NCBI GenBank assembly: GCA_021904315.1
Contig: CM038915.1
Coordinates: 18,538,001-18,602,000 of the forward strand
Source of the DNA: Sphagnum magellanicum
Lineage: Eukaryota; Streptophyta; Sphagnopsida; Sphagnales; Sphagnaceae
Direction of reading: 5' to 3'
Length of the DNA: 64,000 nt
The notes beneath the pieces were generated by a model, which searched no databases, had not been told where the DNA came from, and worked only from the letters and a program-made list of their open reading frames with translations. The position numbers and the translations under genes are program-made. The first letter of the stretch is position 1, and the number at the start of each line of letters is the position of its first letter. This document shows, one piece after another, positions 13,430-24,259 of this stretch.

Positions 13430-16400
13430 ACTAAAAGAAAAATGCTAACTTTTATATAATATATAATGAAAAAAAATCAACTTGTTCCAATTTCAACTAT
13501 TTACATGATGAAACTTCAACAAAGGAAAATTTAACATGTGGCACTTGGAGTAAATTTTTATGAAAATTAAAATTTTATACAAAATTTGATTTCAATCATC
13601 CATTATGATTATTCAATTTAGATGTATTTATATTGTGACATGTGGCATAATCAAAAATAGCCATTTGGCATATTGATTGAATTTTGGGGAAAAAATTAAA
13701 ATAAATAATTACTTACATATAAGTGGGTAGGTAGATTAAACTATGTGCATAAAAAAAATTACCAACTTAGGATACATACCTACTTAAGTTATTTATTTAT
13801 TAACTTACTCACCTAACTACCTAAGTGGAAGGTAGGTAAAAAGATAGAAATGTAAAAAGGTATAAAAGTAAGCGAACTAAAAAGTAACTAGGTAAATATT
13901 TTTATTTTATGTTTTGCCTTTAGGGTTAAGCTTTTTTAAGCTCATCCCAACTGGCACATGATTTTTAATGTGAAATTGTAAGAAAAGGCACCTTCTTTAT
14001 ATACTTTGTAAAATGATAATAGAAAATAAATTATGGGTTAAACCTGTACGTTGCACCTTAGTCACAAATTTAGTTACAATTAAAAGTGATTCTCCCACAA
14101 GTTTTGTGCTTATTTTTAAATTTGTAAATGATACAAGTAAATAGGTAAGAAATAAGTAACTAATTAATTAATAACTAATTACCTACCCACCCACCCACTT
14201 ACAAAATTAATTACTACATATTATTTTTCAATTATTTTAATAATTTTAGAGGTAACATTGATTATTATTCTTTCATGGTTTCCAGTAATTATTTCATTGG
14301 TTCATAGTAATAATTCAAAATTAATAATAAATAATTTCAGGAAGTAATTATTTAATATGTAATTAATTAATCAAGTCACAAATTAATCATTTGAGTTTTT
14401 AATATACCTAATTATTTGAAACCTTTTAAATTGTTAGTGATCAACTAATTAAATAAAAAATAATTTCCTATTAATTGATTATCTAAAAATGTATATATTT
14501 ACTAATTGTTAAGTCCTGAATATTACCTATAAATGATTAAATTAGTTTTAATAAACCATTAATATTAAGTGAATAATATTTATTAGCTATTAAACATAAT
14601 TCCTGATTAATAAATGTTAACTTTCACATAGTTTAATATATATCAATTAAATAATAAATAAATTACTCATTTATATTGAGGAAATATTAACAAATTAAAA
14701 ATTCATTATTAGACAAAACAATATACTATAAATTTTATTTATTTATTAAGTAAAATTAAATCAGTTCTAGTTAATCATTACTAGTAACTAGAGAATTTCA
14801 TTTATGAAAAATTATTATTTACTATTCATCAGCTAACTAACTATTTATTAATTAGTAATCATTAGTTATTAACCAAAACTGCTGATGAAGTACCTAAATC
14901 AGATTATTGAGATATTTCAGAATAAATTAAATATGGAATAATTAGATATTTATTATCTGAATAACTATTCAGAATAATTATTTATTTCAAAATAACTAAA
15001 TCATATTTAATAAATTATTGACAAATCATTGATTGATAAATCTTAAATATAGACTATCTTTTTATAAATTTGTTGAGTTGTTGATAGAAATTAAATAATT
15101 CTAAATTAACTAAATATTATTTCGTATTTTTAATCTAATCAGTCAATGAATATGAATAATTCATGAGTAATGATTCATTATTGAATCAATTTACAATTTA
15201 AGATCTAGTTAATCAACAAAGAGTTTTGAAATAACTAAAAAATAATAATTGATTACTTAATTAGTTGGTATTAGTTAAATTATTATTAAATGATGAAATA
15301 AAATTATTTAGTTCATACTTTATATTAACTAATGAATTATCTTTTTAAAATGATTTATCAATAATTAATGTTCATTTAATACAACAATTATATCATATTA
15401 AAATGAACTCACCTTAGAATTTAATCATATTTTGATAATGATGGTATTTTTAAATGAAGCATACAAAATCAACGTGATGTTTTTTCAATCAGATATGCTC
15501 ATATATGGTCAAATATGTGTTTAACATATTTTGATAAAATTCATACAATATATTTCTAATGTAGTGCACAATACCCTAGTGTACATGACATGTATAAACA
15601 CATCATAAAGAGGAACTAGATTGGAACTAAGTTTGCAACTAAATGAATATAAGACCCTATTTTTAGGTGAAAAATCCAAGAAGCTAGTTTAATTTTAAAT
15701 AATTTTAAATAAAAAACTTATAATGAGTTAGGATATTTTAAAATATAATAACTTATAATAATTGAAAGTATAATCAAGGGTATAATATTTTATAATAATA
15801 TATAAAAACTCACAATAATTTAGGGTATAATTTAGAATAACATAAAATAACATAAAATAATATATGATATAATTAAAATTGTTTAAAATGTTTAAAACAA
15901 TAACATAAAAATAAATTTATTTATCATAATAAATTATAATAGTGAATTATGTCAATTAATAATGAAACATGATGTTTACATAATGACTTTCTGATGAAAT
16001 AATTTTAATAAAAATGAAATCATTAAAATATGATGAACTTATTTTAATTTAAAAATCTCATAATGATTTAGGCCAAGGATTTGCACTCCATTCTGTACTA
16101 ATGTTTTGTATAAAAATGTTTAAAAAAAAATGTAAACCAACCTTAACCATTCATCTCATGCATTTTCTTGATTGTTACATATAAGAAAAAAACATTGTTG
16201 TTAGTGCCTTCCTTTACATAATGGCCATCGACCAAATACATTTACCCAATTTTCTTCTCACAATAAAGATGACCCAAATTAACTTATGCACCTATTTCCT
16301 TTATTAAAAAAAAAACCTCCCACTCCAGGCTGACTAAAGAATTGCACATTATAATGCGCCTTACAAAATACACTATGCACATCTATTGAGATCATTATGG

Positions 16401-16500
16401 TAGGGGAAAGCACTCTACAACAGTGTAATCATCACCTTGTGATGTCCGAATAATGTAAAGTCTGAGGCTTGTGGGCTTCACGGAACGCAAACACTAAAGA
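13430..16500. other. Extremely AT-rich DNA, no gene seen
   Basis: From about 14,150 to 15,400 the sequence is almost wholly A and T, composed of TAATTAATTATT-like phrases with hardly any GC pairs. No open frame of useful length, no RNA gene and no clear unit length. It is probably degenerate low-complexity sequence. Confidence 0.65.
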
Positions 16501-16519
16501 CCTGTGCTGATTTTATTTT

Positions 16520-17465
16520 TATTTTTATTTTTTGATACCCGACGGATATATAAAAAAGATTGAAAACTAAAAGTGGGTGTTTTTGAAAAATGGAACACCA
16601 TCTTATGCAGGCATTCCATTTTTATTTTTTTGTATCGGCCACCGTTCATGGAGGAAAAAAATAATTTGACTCGTAACGTGGGGGCTCAAACTAGGTGGTT
16701 CTAGGCAGTTAATTTGGCTTTTTCAAAGAAATTTGAAAACCATTTATATACCCATGTCTATTGGGTGCATTTGATTTCCTTTCATGACAACCATGGTTAT
16801 GAAGCTTAAGAACCGCCCTGATACTGGAAGGGGGTTTGGCACGAGTGTTGGCTGGTTATTGAGTTTTGACTTGTGCAACGAGAGCAGGGTTTGGATCCGG
16901 GTATCAACAGCCTACCGGCCAGGTATTGAATTTTCACGTTCTAAATAACCTACCCATATGATTGGAATTTTATCAAAGGTAGGTTATCAATCCTAAGACC
17001 CCAAGCATGTTTATGATTGAAAATATTAAAAGAGACAAATTAAAAATAAAGAAAAACAAAACCCTATAACCTACCCCTTAGCCTATGAATTATAACCGGG
17101 GGTTCTCATGGTGAGTATTTAAGAACCGACCCTGAATATTTACAACTGATGATTATTACCAAAAAAATTACCCAGGTTAGTTGATAACTGAATGGGTATT
17201 ACTTTGAGAGTGTAATTGATATTCGGTGGGTTTAAATTTTCAAAAAAAAACGAAGAAACGATAACCGAGCCGGCCGGTTATGAGGAACAATTTAAATAAC
17301 CGGAAAACACTGTTCGGTACGCGGTTTCTAATACCCGCCCAGCACTTGTCTCCTTCGCATGACACCTAATACACTTCGTGGCCAAAGCAGCCACTCCCTT
17401 CCCACCCTTGGCAAGCAGGTGGGCATCAGCGAAGCCGGCGCCTGTTTCGCGAGCATGCAAACTCT
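16520..17465. repeat. Mixed repeat patch with GGGTATT/AACCGG phrases
   Basis: Less AT-rich than its left flank. It holds recurring phrases: TTAAGAACCG(C/A)CC, GGGTATTA, AATAACC, and a near-palindromic AACCGAGCCGGCCGGTT near 17,262-17,280. The stretch 16,790-16,832 (ATGGTTATGAAGCTTAAGAAC and on) recurs with few changes at 47,205-47,240, so a dispersed repeat is present. No coding content was found. The minus-strand open frame 17,278-17,460 is judged chance. Confidence 0.5.
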
Positions 17466-17564
17466 TCTACTTCTTCTTAGACCGGAAGTAATGTTTTGGC
17501 AGCTTTCCTAGACAGATCAGGATGAATCAGCACACTGGATCATCGCTCCGCTCAGCTGGTAGTA

Positions 17565-17580
17565 GCTGCTTATATAGTAC
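17565..17580 (+). promoter_or_regulatory. Candidate TATA box for the small Cys protein gene
   Basis: TTATATAG (17,570-17,577) lies about 460 bp ahead of the ATG at 18,038, in a stretch with normal base composition. It would imply a leader of about 430 nt. The leader is rich in CAG and TAG triplets (17,645-17,695) and might contain an intron. Confidence 0.4.
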
Positions 17581-18037
17581 TTCTGCTAGTTCGATTCAGT
17601 GACAGTAGTACAAGGCATATTAAGTGGATACTACAATTAGGTTTTAGCAGCAGCAGGAGCGCCTGCAGCAGTAGCTCATCTAGTAGTAGTAGTAATTTCG
17701 TGAGCTTTGAGACGTTAAAGGATTTTATGAAATTTTTGGTAATCGCAGAAGCTTAGCGGGGTTGTAGTGGCAAATTGTTTGCTTGCATTACAATGAGAAG
17801 TATTTCTCATTAAAGCGATCACTAGAAGCACTAGAAGTGAGATCAGAAGAAATATTGAGGACGATCCAATCCAAGAACAGAGATAGAGAGCTCAGAGATC
17901 AGATTTAAAGTGCAGGAAGTCTAGTTAATTGAAGAAAAGTTCTAGATCATCTTCACCAGCATATTATCAGTAGATTGGGTTTGCTTAGAACTCGTCTTAA
18001 TTCGTTGAAGCGTTTTTTTTTTTTTCCCGGTATCAAG

Positions 18038-18349
18038 ATGTTAGGTCGCAGGAAGGCCCGTGCAGCAAATCAGGAAGCTGCTGCATATGATGCAACCGCA
18101 GGAGCTGGAGGTGCAAATGGTAGTAGCTACGTTGATGATAGTGGCGTACCCGCAGGAGCAGCTGGAGCAGGAGGAATGGGATCAGATTACGTTCAACAGC
18201 CACAGAGCTACGACCCTGCAAATGTGGGGCCTGATGGAGTGCCGGTGGAAAGGAAGAGAAACAGCGCTGCAAACAGAGTTGCAGCCATCTTCGCTGCTTG
18301 CTGGGCCTGCACTTGGCCTTGCCACGGTCCTTGCTGCTGCGGCCTTTGA
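18038..18349 (+). CDS. Small Ala/Gly-rich protein with C-terminal cysteine cluster, unknown function
   Basis: This single-exon frame gives 103 residues. The start is the ATG at 18,038 (context TCAAGATGT, A at -3); the frame is open further upstream but has no earlier ATG. Strong purine-first codon use (GCN, GGN, GAN) supports this frame over the open ones that overlap it. Layout: basic start (MLGRRKAR), Ala/Gly/Tyr/Asp-rich low-complexity middle (about 9-70), a charged VERKRN segment (about 69-75), then a hydrophobic and Cys-rich end: AAIFAACWACTWPCHGPC, then CCGL. The last four residues resemble a CaaX-type prenylation box with Leu last (usual for geranylgeranylation), and neighbouring Cys residues could be acylated, so membrane attachment is possible. 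I do not recognise the family. It somewhat recalls CYSTM-type plant peptides but does not match that pattern closely. Confidence 0.7.
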   Translation: MLGRRKARAANQEAAAYDATAGAGGANGSSYVDDSGVPAGAAGAGGMGSDYVQQPQSYDPANVGPDGVPVERKRNSAANRVAAIFAACWACTWPCHGPCCCGL

Positions 18350-18559
18350 AGAAGAGAGACGACGATCGTGTATACTGTATAATAACACCACAATACTCTA
18401 TACATCGTACAAGTACAATAATACATATAGTATAATCAGTTAGGAGTGTGTATATACTGTGTACGTGAACCTTCAAGTCTGTATTTGATGAAGATACTAA
18501 TGTACTCTACCAATAGTTGCAGTTATTTCTTCTGCATTCATTCTGTAGATGAATTGGGG

Positions 18560-19480
18560 TATAATTATTGAAAATGAGAGTGTGCCAAAAATCATACAAA
18601 AAATTTGGATTCTGATTTTTTGTTGTAAATTTTTGTAAGAACATAATTTTTCAAATTCTAGTTCTAGATGTTTGGCTATTGCATTATTTACTCTAGCGTC
18701 TAGATGTTGCTGTAGGATTTGGGACTGGCTCCTATTATTGCTCCAGATGATGCTCTTGAGAATGTCCGATTTTCTTTAGCATGGTGCATCCCAGTACCAG
18801 ACATAAGTCATTTCTATAGGAGCGCCATGTGTTCCAAGTTGTGTATGGGGACACAACAGAAAGAATGTGAGTTATGAGGTTCAACAAACCACGACCAGGA
18901 ATGTGCAAAAAGGCCAGGGATGTGCTGAAAGGTATTAGGGAGGTACGAAAATGTCAGAAGAATCCCAAAATATGTAATATGTAACTGGGGAACTCTTGTG
19001 CCATGTTTAGTGAGACAAGCTTACTACAATTAATTGAACCCTTGATCAAGTGAATATTCTGACAGTCTATAGCCTTAGTGTTTCCATCAAATCATTCATG
19101 TCTAGGACTAGGGTACTTCAGGGCCAATGGTGCTAGGCTATGTGAATGCCCCCCCCTACCCCCTCTTATCAGCCCCCCAAAATAACAATTGAGCCTACTA
19201 CTCCTTTGTTTCAAGTGAGAATTGAATGCAGACTCTACATGGAAAAACTACAAGCACCTCCTACAGTTTATAGGTTTGATACAAGCCAATCATCTAGACC
19301 ATTGATTTGTTTTCCAAAAACAATTGTGGATTTTTTTCTACCAAAAAAAAAAAAAAGGAAATTTCTGGGGATTTTATTTCTAGTTTAAATTAGTCTTCTT
19401 TCTTTCTTTTTTTTTTTAAATTTGCTGATGGAGTCAGGGTGGTGAGCATATATCATACCTAGGCAGATTTTGGCTTTACT
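18560..19480. other. 3' flank of the small gene and intergenic DNA
   Basis: The first 200 bases probably include the 3' untranslated region; no canonical AATAAA is obvious just after the stop. The rest contains a C run (19,149-19,156) and A/T homopolymers. No further gene seen. Confidence 0.45.
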
Positions 19481-19675
19481 GGTGACATTATTTCAAGGAA
19501 CTCTTAAAACCATAGCCAGTGGACATAAATGGGGCAATACCCTCCCCATAAAAAAAACAGCTTTCTGTCAATTTTCAGGAATTTTTATTTTTCAAATAAG
19601 GGAATTTACAGCAGAATATTCCGTTTTCAGAAAAGTGTGCTACCTTTTGGCAAGTTTTTGCTCCAAAAAAAAAGA
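19480..19675 (+). repeat. Dispersed repeat R1, copy 1
   Basis: GACATTATTTCAAGGAACT, GGACATAAATG, an A run, AAGGGAATTTACAGC, ATTCCGTTTTCA and ACCTTTTGGCAAGTTTTTGC occur in the same order and spacing as at 28,785-28,975. The two copies run in the same direction and are about 9.3 kb apart. No coding content. Confidence 0.7.
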
Positions 19676-21539
19676 CTGGTTTAAATTTCACTAATTTAAT
19701 TTTTCTTTCTTTTGTAAATTACCTTGCCAGAATCTCAATAAAATAATTAATTTAAAAAGAAAAAAACTTCATCTAGAGATGCTAAAGATCATCATTGTCT
19801 CAGACTTTTAATGTTACAATCTCCATTGTCTTTATTTTTAGCACTTTTGATGCATCAACTACATTGTTTGCAACTCCTAATTCTTCTTAATCTTTTGTTG
19901 TGGCTACCTACCATTGCAACACTTGTTCTTGGCTCTATTCTAGGACACCCCAATCCCGAAGCACCCCCAATCAAAAAACTTTATACATCCTCAATTGTCT
20001 AGTGCACAAAGTTCATTGACCCTTTCCAATTTGGTTTTCGACTTGTTGAATATAGGATTTTTTTTTTCTATTTTAAAAAATAGCTATCTTGGCTAGGAGG
20101 AAGAATTCACCTAGCCTAAATGGCTAATTTGGTAAAATATATATAGGTGGGGTGGGCGACTTGGCTTTCTACTTACAAGACATTTAGCAATTTTGTTTTA
20201 TTTTTGCCTATGAATTGTTTAGCTACCTCAAAATATGCAATGGAGTTTAATTTGGGTAATGTGTGTTTGACCCACCTAAAAAATTTAGACTACTCTTAAA
20301 TATTCTAGGGATCCTATTAGTTCCTTATGGTGGGACTTTAGGTGATAGGACTTGTGGGGGAATTGAACCCCTAAATCGCCCATTACAACACAAGGCACCT
20401 TAAAACAACACACAACATACATATTACACACAATAACAAAACTTGTTAGAACTTAAAATTTATTAATTATCACTAGAAAAGAAACAAAATGTTAATGGAG
20501 ACATAAACCTTACCAAGATCATGGAAATTAAAGGCCAAAGGCAAAAACTTGGACCTGAACTTACCCAAAAAAAATAATGCATTAATGCCTTACTAGTTTT
20601 GCATATCTTTCCAAGTTGTAACTACCTATGGATATGGAAAATTCTCCTACATGTAAAATTGTTGAGGAAACATCAAAACCACAAGCTTCAAATGTGTTGT
20701 CAATCAATTGTGGAGTTTGAATTTGATGAAATTCAAATTGCTAAAGCACCCTTTGTCCTAAACAAAACCAATAACTTGGACCATGGCAATTTGTACCAAC
20801 TTCAAATATTTTAGCGACTTATGTGCAATCGCTTGTGAACAAGCCAATGATCTCTAAAATCAAATCATAGAATTCATGGTGTAAGGAAGGCCCATGGTTA
20901 CTACAACATTGTTTTTCATTGTTGACTTGAAGAATGACATTCGCAAATCCAAAGACAAAAAAGTTACCTCTAGTATCAAGGTCTAGACCCAATTCTCTTG
21001 GGGTTTAAATTTTGAGCCTTATTCATTGCAATGTGTTTTTGGAAAGACTCTTTGTAGTTTACCATCATCAAATATTGAAAGAAAACCACCCCCAAAGCTT
21101 CCATAACATCAGGTGAAAGAGACAAGTGCTTGTAATTTTGAAATAAAAAATTCAATAACCTCTTTCACCTAATTTTTCACAATTTCCACAACTTGGGTGT
21201 GCATTTGTATAATCACAAAATTCACAACCCCTATTAGGTGGTTTATATGTTTCACCCAAGTATGTTGTCCATTGCAATCAAAGGTTGAATATTGAATGTC
21301 AATAATATCCAATGCATGATGACAAGTAATGGGAAAAACCCACCAAGTTTGAAAGAATATTGAACATGAAAACAAGTTAGGATCCACAAAACGTTATAAC
21401 AAATATATTTAACAAAGTTTGATTGCTACCACATAGCAAAAAAACAAAAGCATTTTGAACTTGGGCCAACTTCATCAAGTCATTCATTTCCATCAACAAT
21501 GGTAACAAGATTGCTAGCCCATATAAGAGCTCAACATTC

Positions 21540-21551
21540 ACCTTGGCATAA
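21540..21551. repeat. 12-bp target-site duplication, LINE 3' side
   Basis: ACCTTGGCATAA is identical to 22,147-22,158, and the LINE fragment lies exactly between the two. Confidence 0.85.
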
Positions 21552-22146
21552 TAGTAATAGTAGTAGTTGCCCATTATCGATTCTACCCATAGGCCAAAGG
21601 TTTTTAGCCAAAACTAGATGGTGCCAACCCTCACACAGATGAAACCAAAAGCCCAAGCCCCTAACATTTGTATGCTCGAACTGGCTGTTCGCGCATTGGC
21701 ACGGGTGCCACCTTTATAGGCAGTATGCCCTAAACTAGCTGGCACCAAAATGATTTGTTTTTTGCCTACACATACCACTCCCCACCTTGGAATGGTATGC
21801 CAGCTACCTCGAGATCCTTGCACACAGTAGATTTAAAGGTCTATGGCGGCCTACCACGGCCATATGTGGCACCCTTTAGTTGCGCAAAAAACGCAATGTG
21901 TGGGTACTTGGTTTCTAACAATCTGGCCACATGCCCTAACCAACTCAGCTTGCACTGAGCAAGGAAGTAAGCCAACGGCTTGACCTTATAGGTGCTCCAA
22001 ATGTGTTGTAAGTTGTGCCAATCTAACACCCGGATGCCCATGATCCTCCTCAAGCAGCTGTTGTATGCCGCTTCCAACTAATGCTGTTGAGATTACGTCA
22101 CATTCCAGGTCTCGGTCCCGTAAACAAAGTGTAGTAGTACAAAAGT
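21552..22146 (-). mobile_element. 5'-truncated LINE (non-LTR retrotransposon) inserted in the hAT relic
   Basis: On the minus strand this encodes the end of a LINE reverse transcriptase: YGTETWNV near the 5' end, then EAAYNSCLRRIMGIR and LSWLGHVARL, then GRGRPP, and in a second frame DLEVAGIPFQGGE. This is the usual C-terminal pattern of plant and animal LINE ORF2 proteins. Only about 595 bp remain, so it was truncated at the 5' end, probably at insertion. The 3' end is a TAC/TAT triplet tail (plus-strand 21,550-21,567) instead of poly(A). In-frame stops are present. Removing the insert and one copy of the flanking 12-bp duplication restores a continuous hAT frame. Confidence 0.85.
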
Positions 22147-22158
22147 ACCTTGGCATAA
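22147..22158. repeat. 12-bp target-site duplication, LINE 5' side
   Basis: ACCTTGGCATAA, the partner of 21,540-21,551. On the minus strand it reads TTATGCCAAGGT within the hAT coding frame. Confidence 0.85.
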
Positions 22159-24259
22159 ATTTTTTCAATAAAATCCAAAGCCATCTTGACCATTAAAATG
22201 CAATATTCATTCATCACCTTTTTTACAAGTTTTAGCATAAAAATCCACTTTATTTTGACTTTTTTTTAGTAGTTTATTACCTTGAGTTTCCATGATCTCA
22301 ACAAGCTTATTGAATTTCAAGTGTTTCTTGGGGCTCTCACTAAAGTAAACATATAAGGCTTGGAATAAATTCTCCAACTTACAAACCATGCTTGGCTTAG
22401 ACAAAGCTTGCATGGCAAGATTAATTTAATGGGCCTTGCAATGGATGACTTGCATATGAAGAACATAATCCAATTGAATTTGCTATATAACCTTAGTAAT
22501 GGCACTTTAATAAAAAAACATTCACATCATCAATTCCACAACAAATGAGCTTAGAGGATTTAATGATTCACCTATCAAACCACCATTAATTAACAATGTT
22601 TGAATGATGACTTTGATCAAATTTCTAAAATTAACCCCTTTGATCACCCTTTCAGAAGACCACAATTGAAATCTAAAACCAATATTTGATGATATGTGTG
22701 CAAGGATAACCAACTCTATTTATTAGCACTTGTCACTTCATCATAAGAGATGGAAATGGAAATTTTTATTTTCGGGTAAAAACACAATAAAAAGAACCAC
22801 ATTGACCAAGGTTGGAGTCCTTACCAAGGGCTGCATTTTACTCGTGTCCTACATGTATTGGTCTATTAAATATCAAAATTGTATTTTAAATATTATTTTT
22901 GGGACTGGATATTAATATTGAGACCAAACATGATTCATATTATAATATTTTATTTTATTTTTGCATGAAGACCTAGATTATAGTCAAATGTATAATTTTT
23001 TTTCAACCATGATGACCAATTTTGAACTATTTTTACCATTAAGGACGTTCATAATCAAAATCAACAACATCTGTTAAAAGGATTCAATACATGTGCATCT
23101 AAAAATATAAACACATGTGGCCCTTCTTATGAAATATATTAAAGCCCATAATAAATTTGAAAATATTTTATGAAGGTTTGAGTAACAAAAAGCACGTTCA
23201 CATTTTCTTAATGCAGTGTTGTATATATAAACCCAAATTTACCAATGAACTTAAATTTTATGTATCATTTTTCATGAAAATGCAACATTGTTTTCCCTTA
23301 AACAACAAAAAAACATTTTGTCTTTTAGAAAGTCTTTATAATTTTATGTTTTTGAAGGTGATAAACATGTTTAAATGCAAACAAAGCACACCCAGCTAAT
23401 GGCAATTTAGGGCATGCTTTCATTTTTTTTTTCATACTGGGCCCTTTGGTTCACCCATATATGGTCTTCTATAAATTTGGAGCATGAATGGTTAAATTCA
23501 ACATAAGATTAAAGATGAATGAAATGAAAAGTAATATTCAACTATAAACTTTCCACTACTTTATGACCATTAAAACAATTGGGAATCACACAAAAAAAAA
23601 TTGGATGAAATTTCATTAATAATAAAACATGGTGCAACAAACCTAATTACATTTGATGTTTCAAACTTTTATAATGATTTTTCAAAGTTGAAAACTACAG
23701 AAATTGAAGATAGTCAACACAGTCCTTGGTACATTATACTATGAATGTACCCTTTCACAACTTTTGCAATGGTTGCATTAGCAATGTCATGTGTTATTTC
23801 AGTTGTGGACCAACTAATATTGTCACATGAATGCTTATGTGGATAGTTCCTCATTTGAATGAACTGCAACAAACCCTTCATGTTTTCATATTCAAACATG
23901 GGCTTTCCTTTTCAAAGTAGGTGAAAAATTGTGACAAATCAATAATGATTTTTTTCAAACCCTCATGTGCCACACCTTGCATAACCCTATCCAACACACT
24001 TTCCCCATTTCTAGAAATGCAAAGCACTTCATTCTTAACATAATATAATGTACCTTTAAGAACATTGGGCATGGGAGAAATAATTTTCCTACTAGAATAT
24101 TTGTTTACAAAGATAATCAAACTTGGGAGCAAGAATTTTTTCAAGCTTGTCCATAACCTTTGTGCAAATCTTTCATTGAACATGTGTGACAAGCTCATCT
24201 TCATTCAAAACATTTTTTTTCCCATGGCAATTTTGTAACCCAAAGATCTTAAATTTTTT

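Larger units (their letters stand above)
20890..24204 (-). mobile_element. hAT-type DNA transposon relic (DUF4371/ZMYM-like transposase), copy 1
   Basis: Read on the minus strand, pieces of one transposase follow in order. First comes an N-terminal part with FFTYFEKESPCLNMK (about 23,880-23,960) and IQMRNYPHKHSCDNIS (about 23,810-23,860). Then come a segment with FRNLIKVIIQTLLINGG (about 22,580-22,640) and an IHC.AH..NLAMQALSK core (about 22,395-22,450). These are followed by SESPKKHLKFNKLVEIMETQ (about 22,270-22,350) and, beyond a LINE insertion, ELLYGLAILLPLLMEMNDL (about 21,480-21,540). This order matches the catalytic region of hAT transposases of the DUF4371 group. The C-terminal dimerisation segment was not found, so the 3' side is missing or unrecognisable. 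Stops and frame changes occur throughout, so it is not functional. No terminal inverted repeats or 8-bp target duplications were identified. Confidence 0.75.

Noticed and set aside
17278-17460. 60-codon minus frame with several Cys and Gly residues
   Set aside because: Falls in a repeat patch; short, without a supported start or homologue.
18033-18476. 147-codon minus frame across the small Cys gene
   Set aside because: Leu/Gln/His-rich shadow of the plus-strand GC-rich triplets; the plus frame has the better codon pattern and an ATG in good context.
23157-23399. 80-codon plus frame
   Set aside because: Antisense to the hAT relic, Phe/Lys-rich, no domain.
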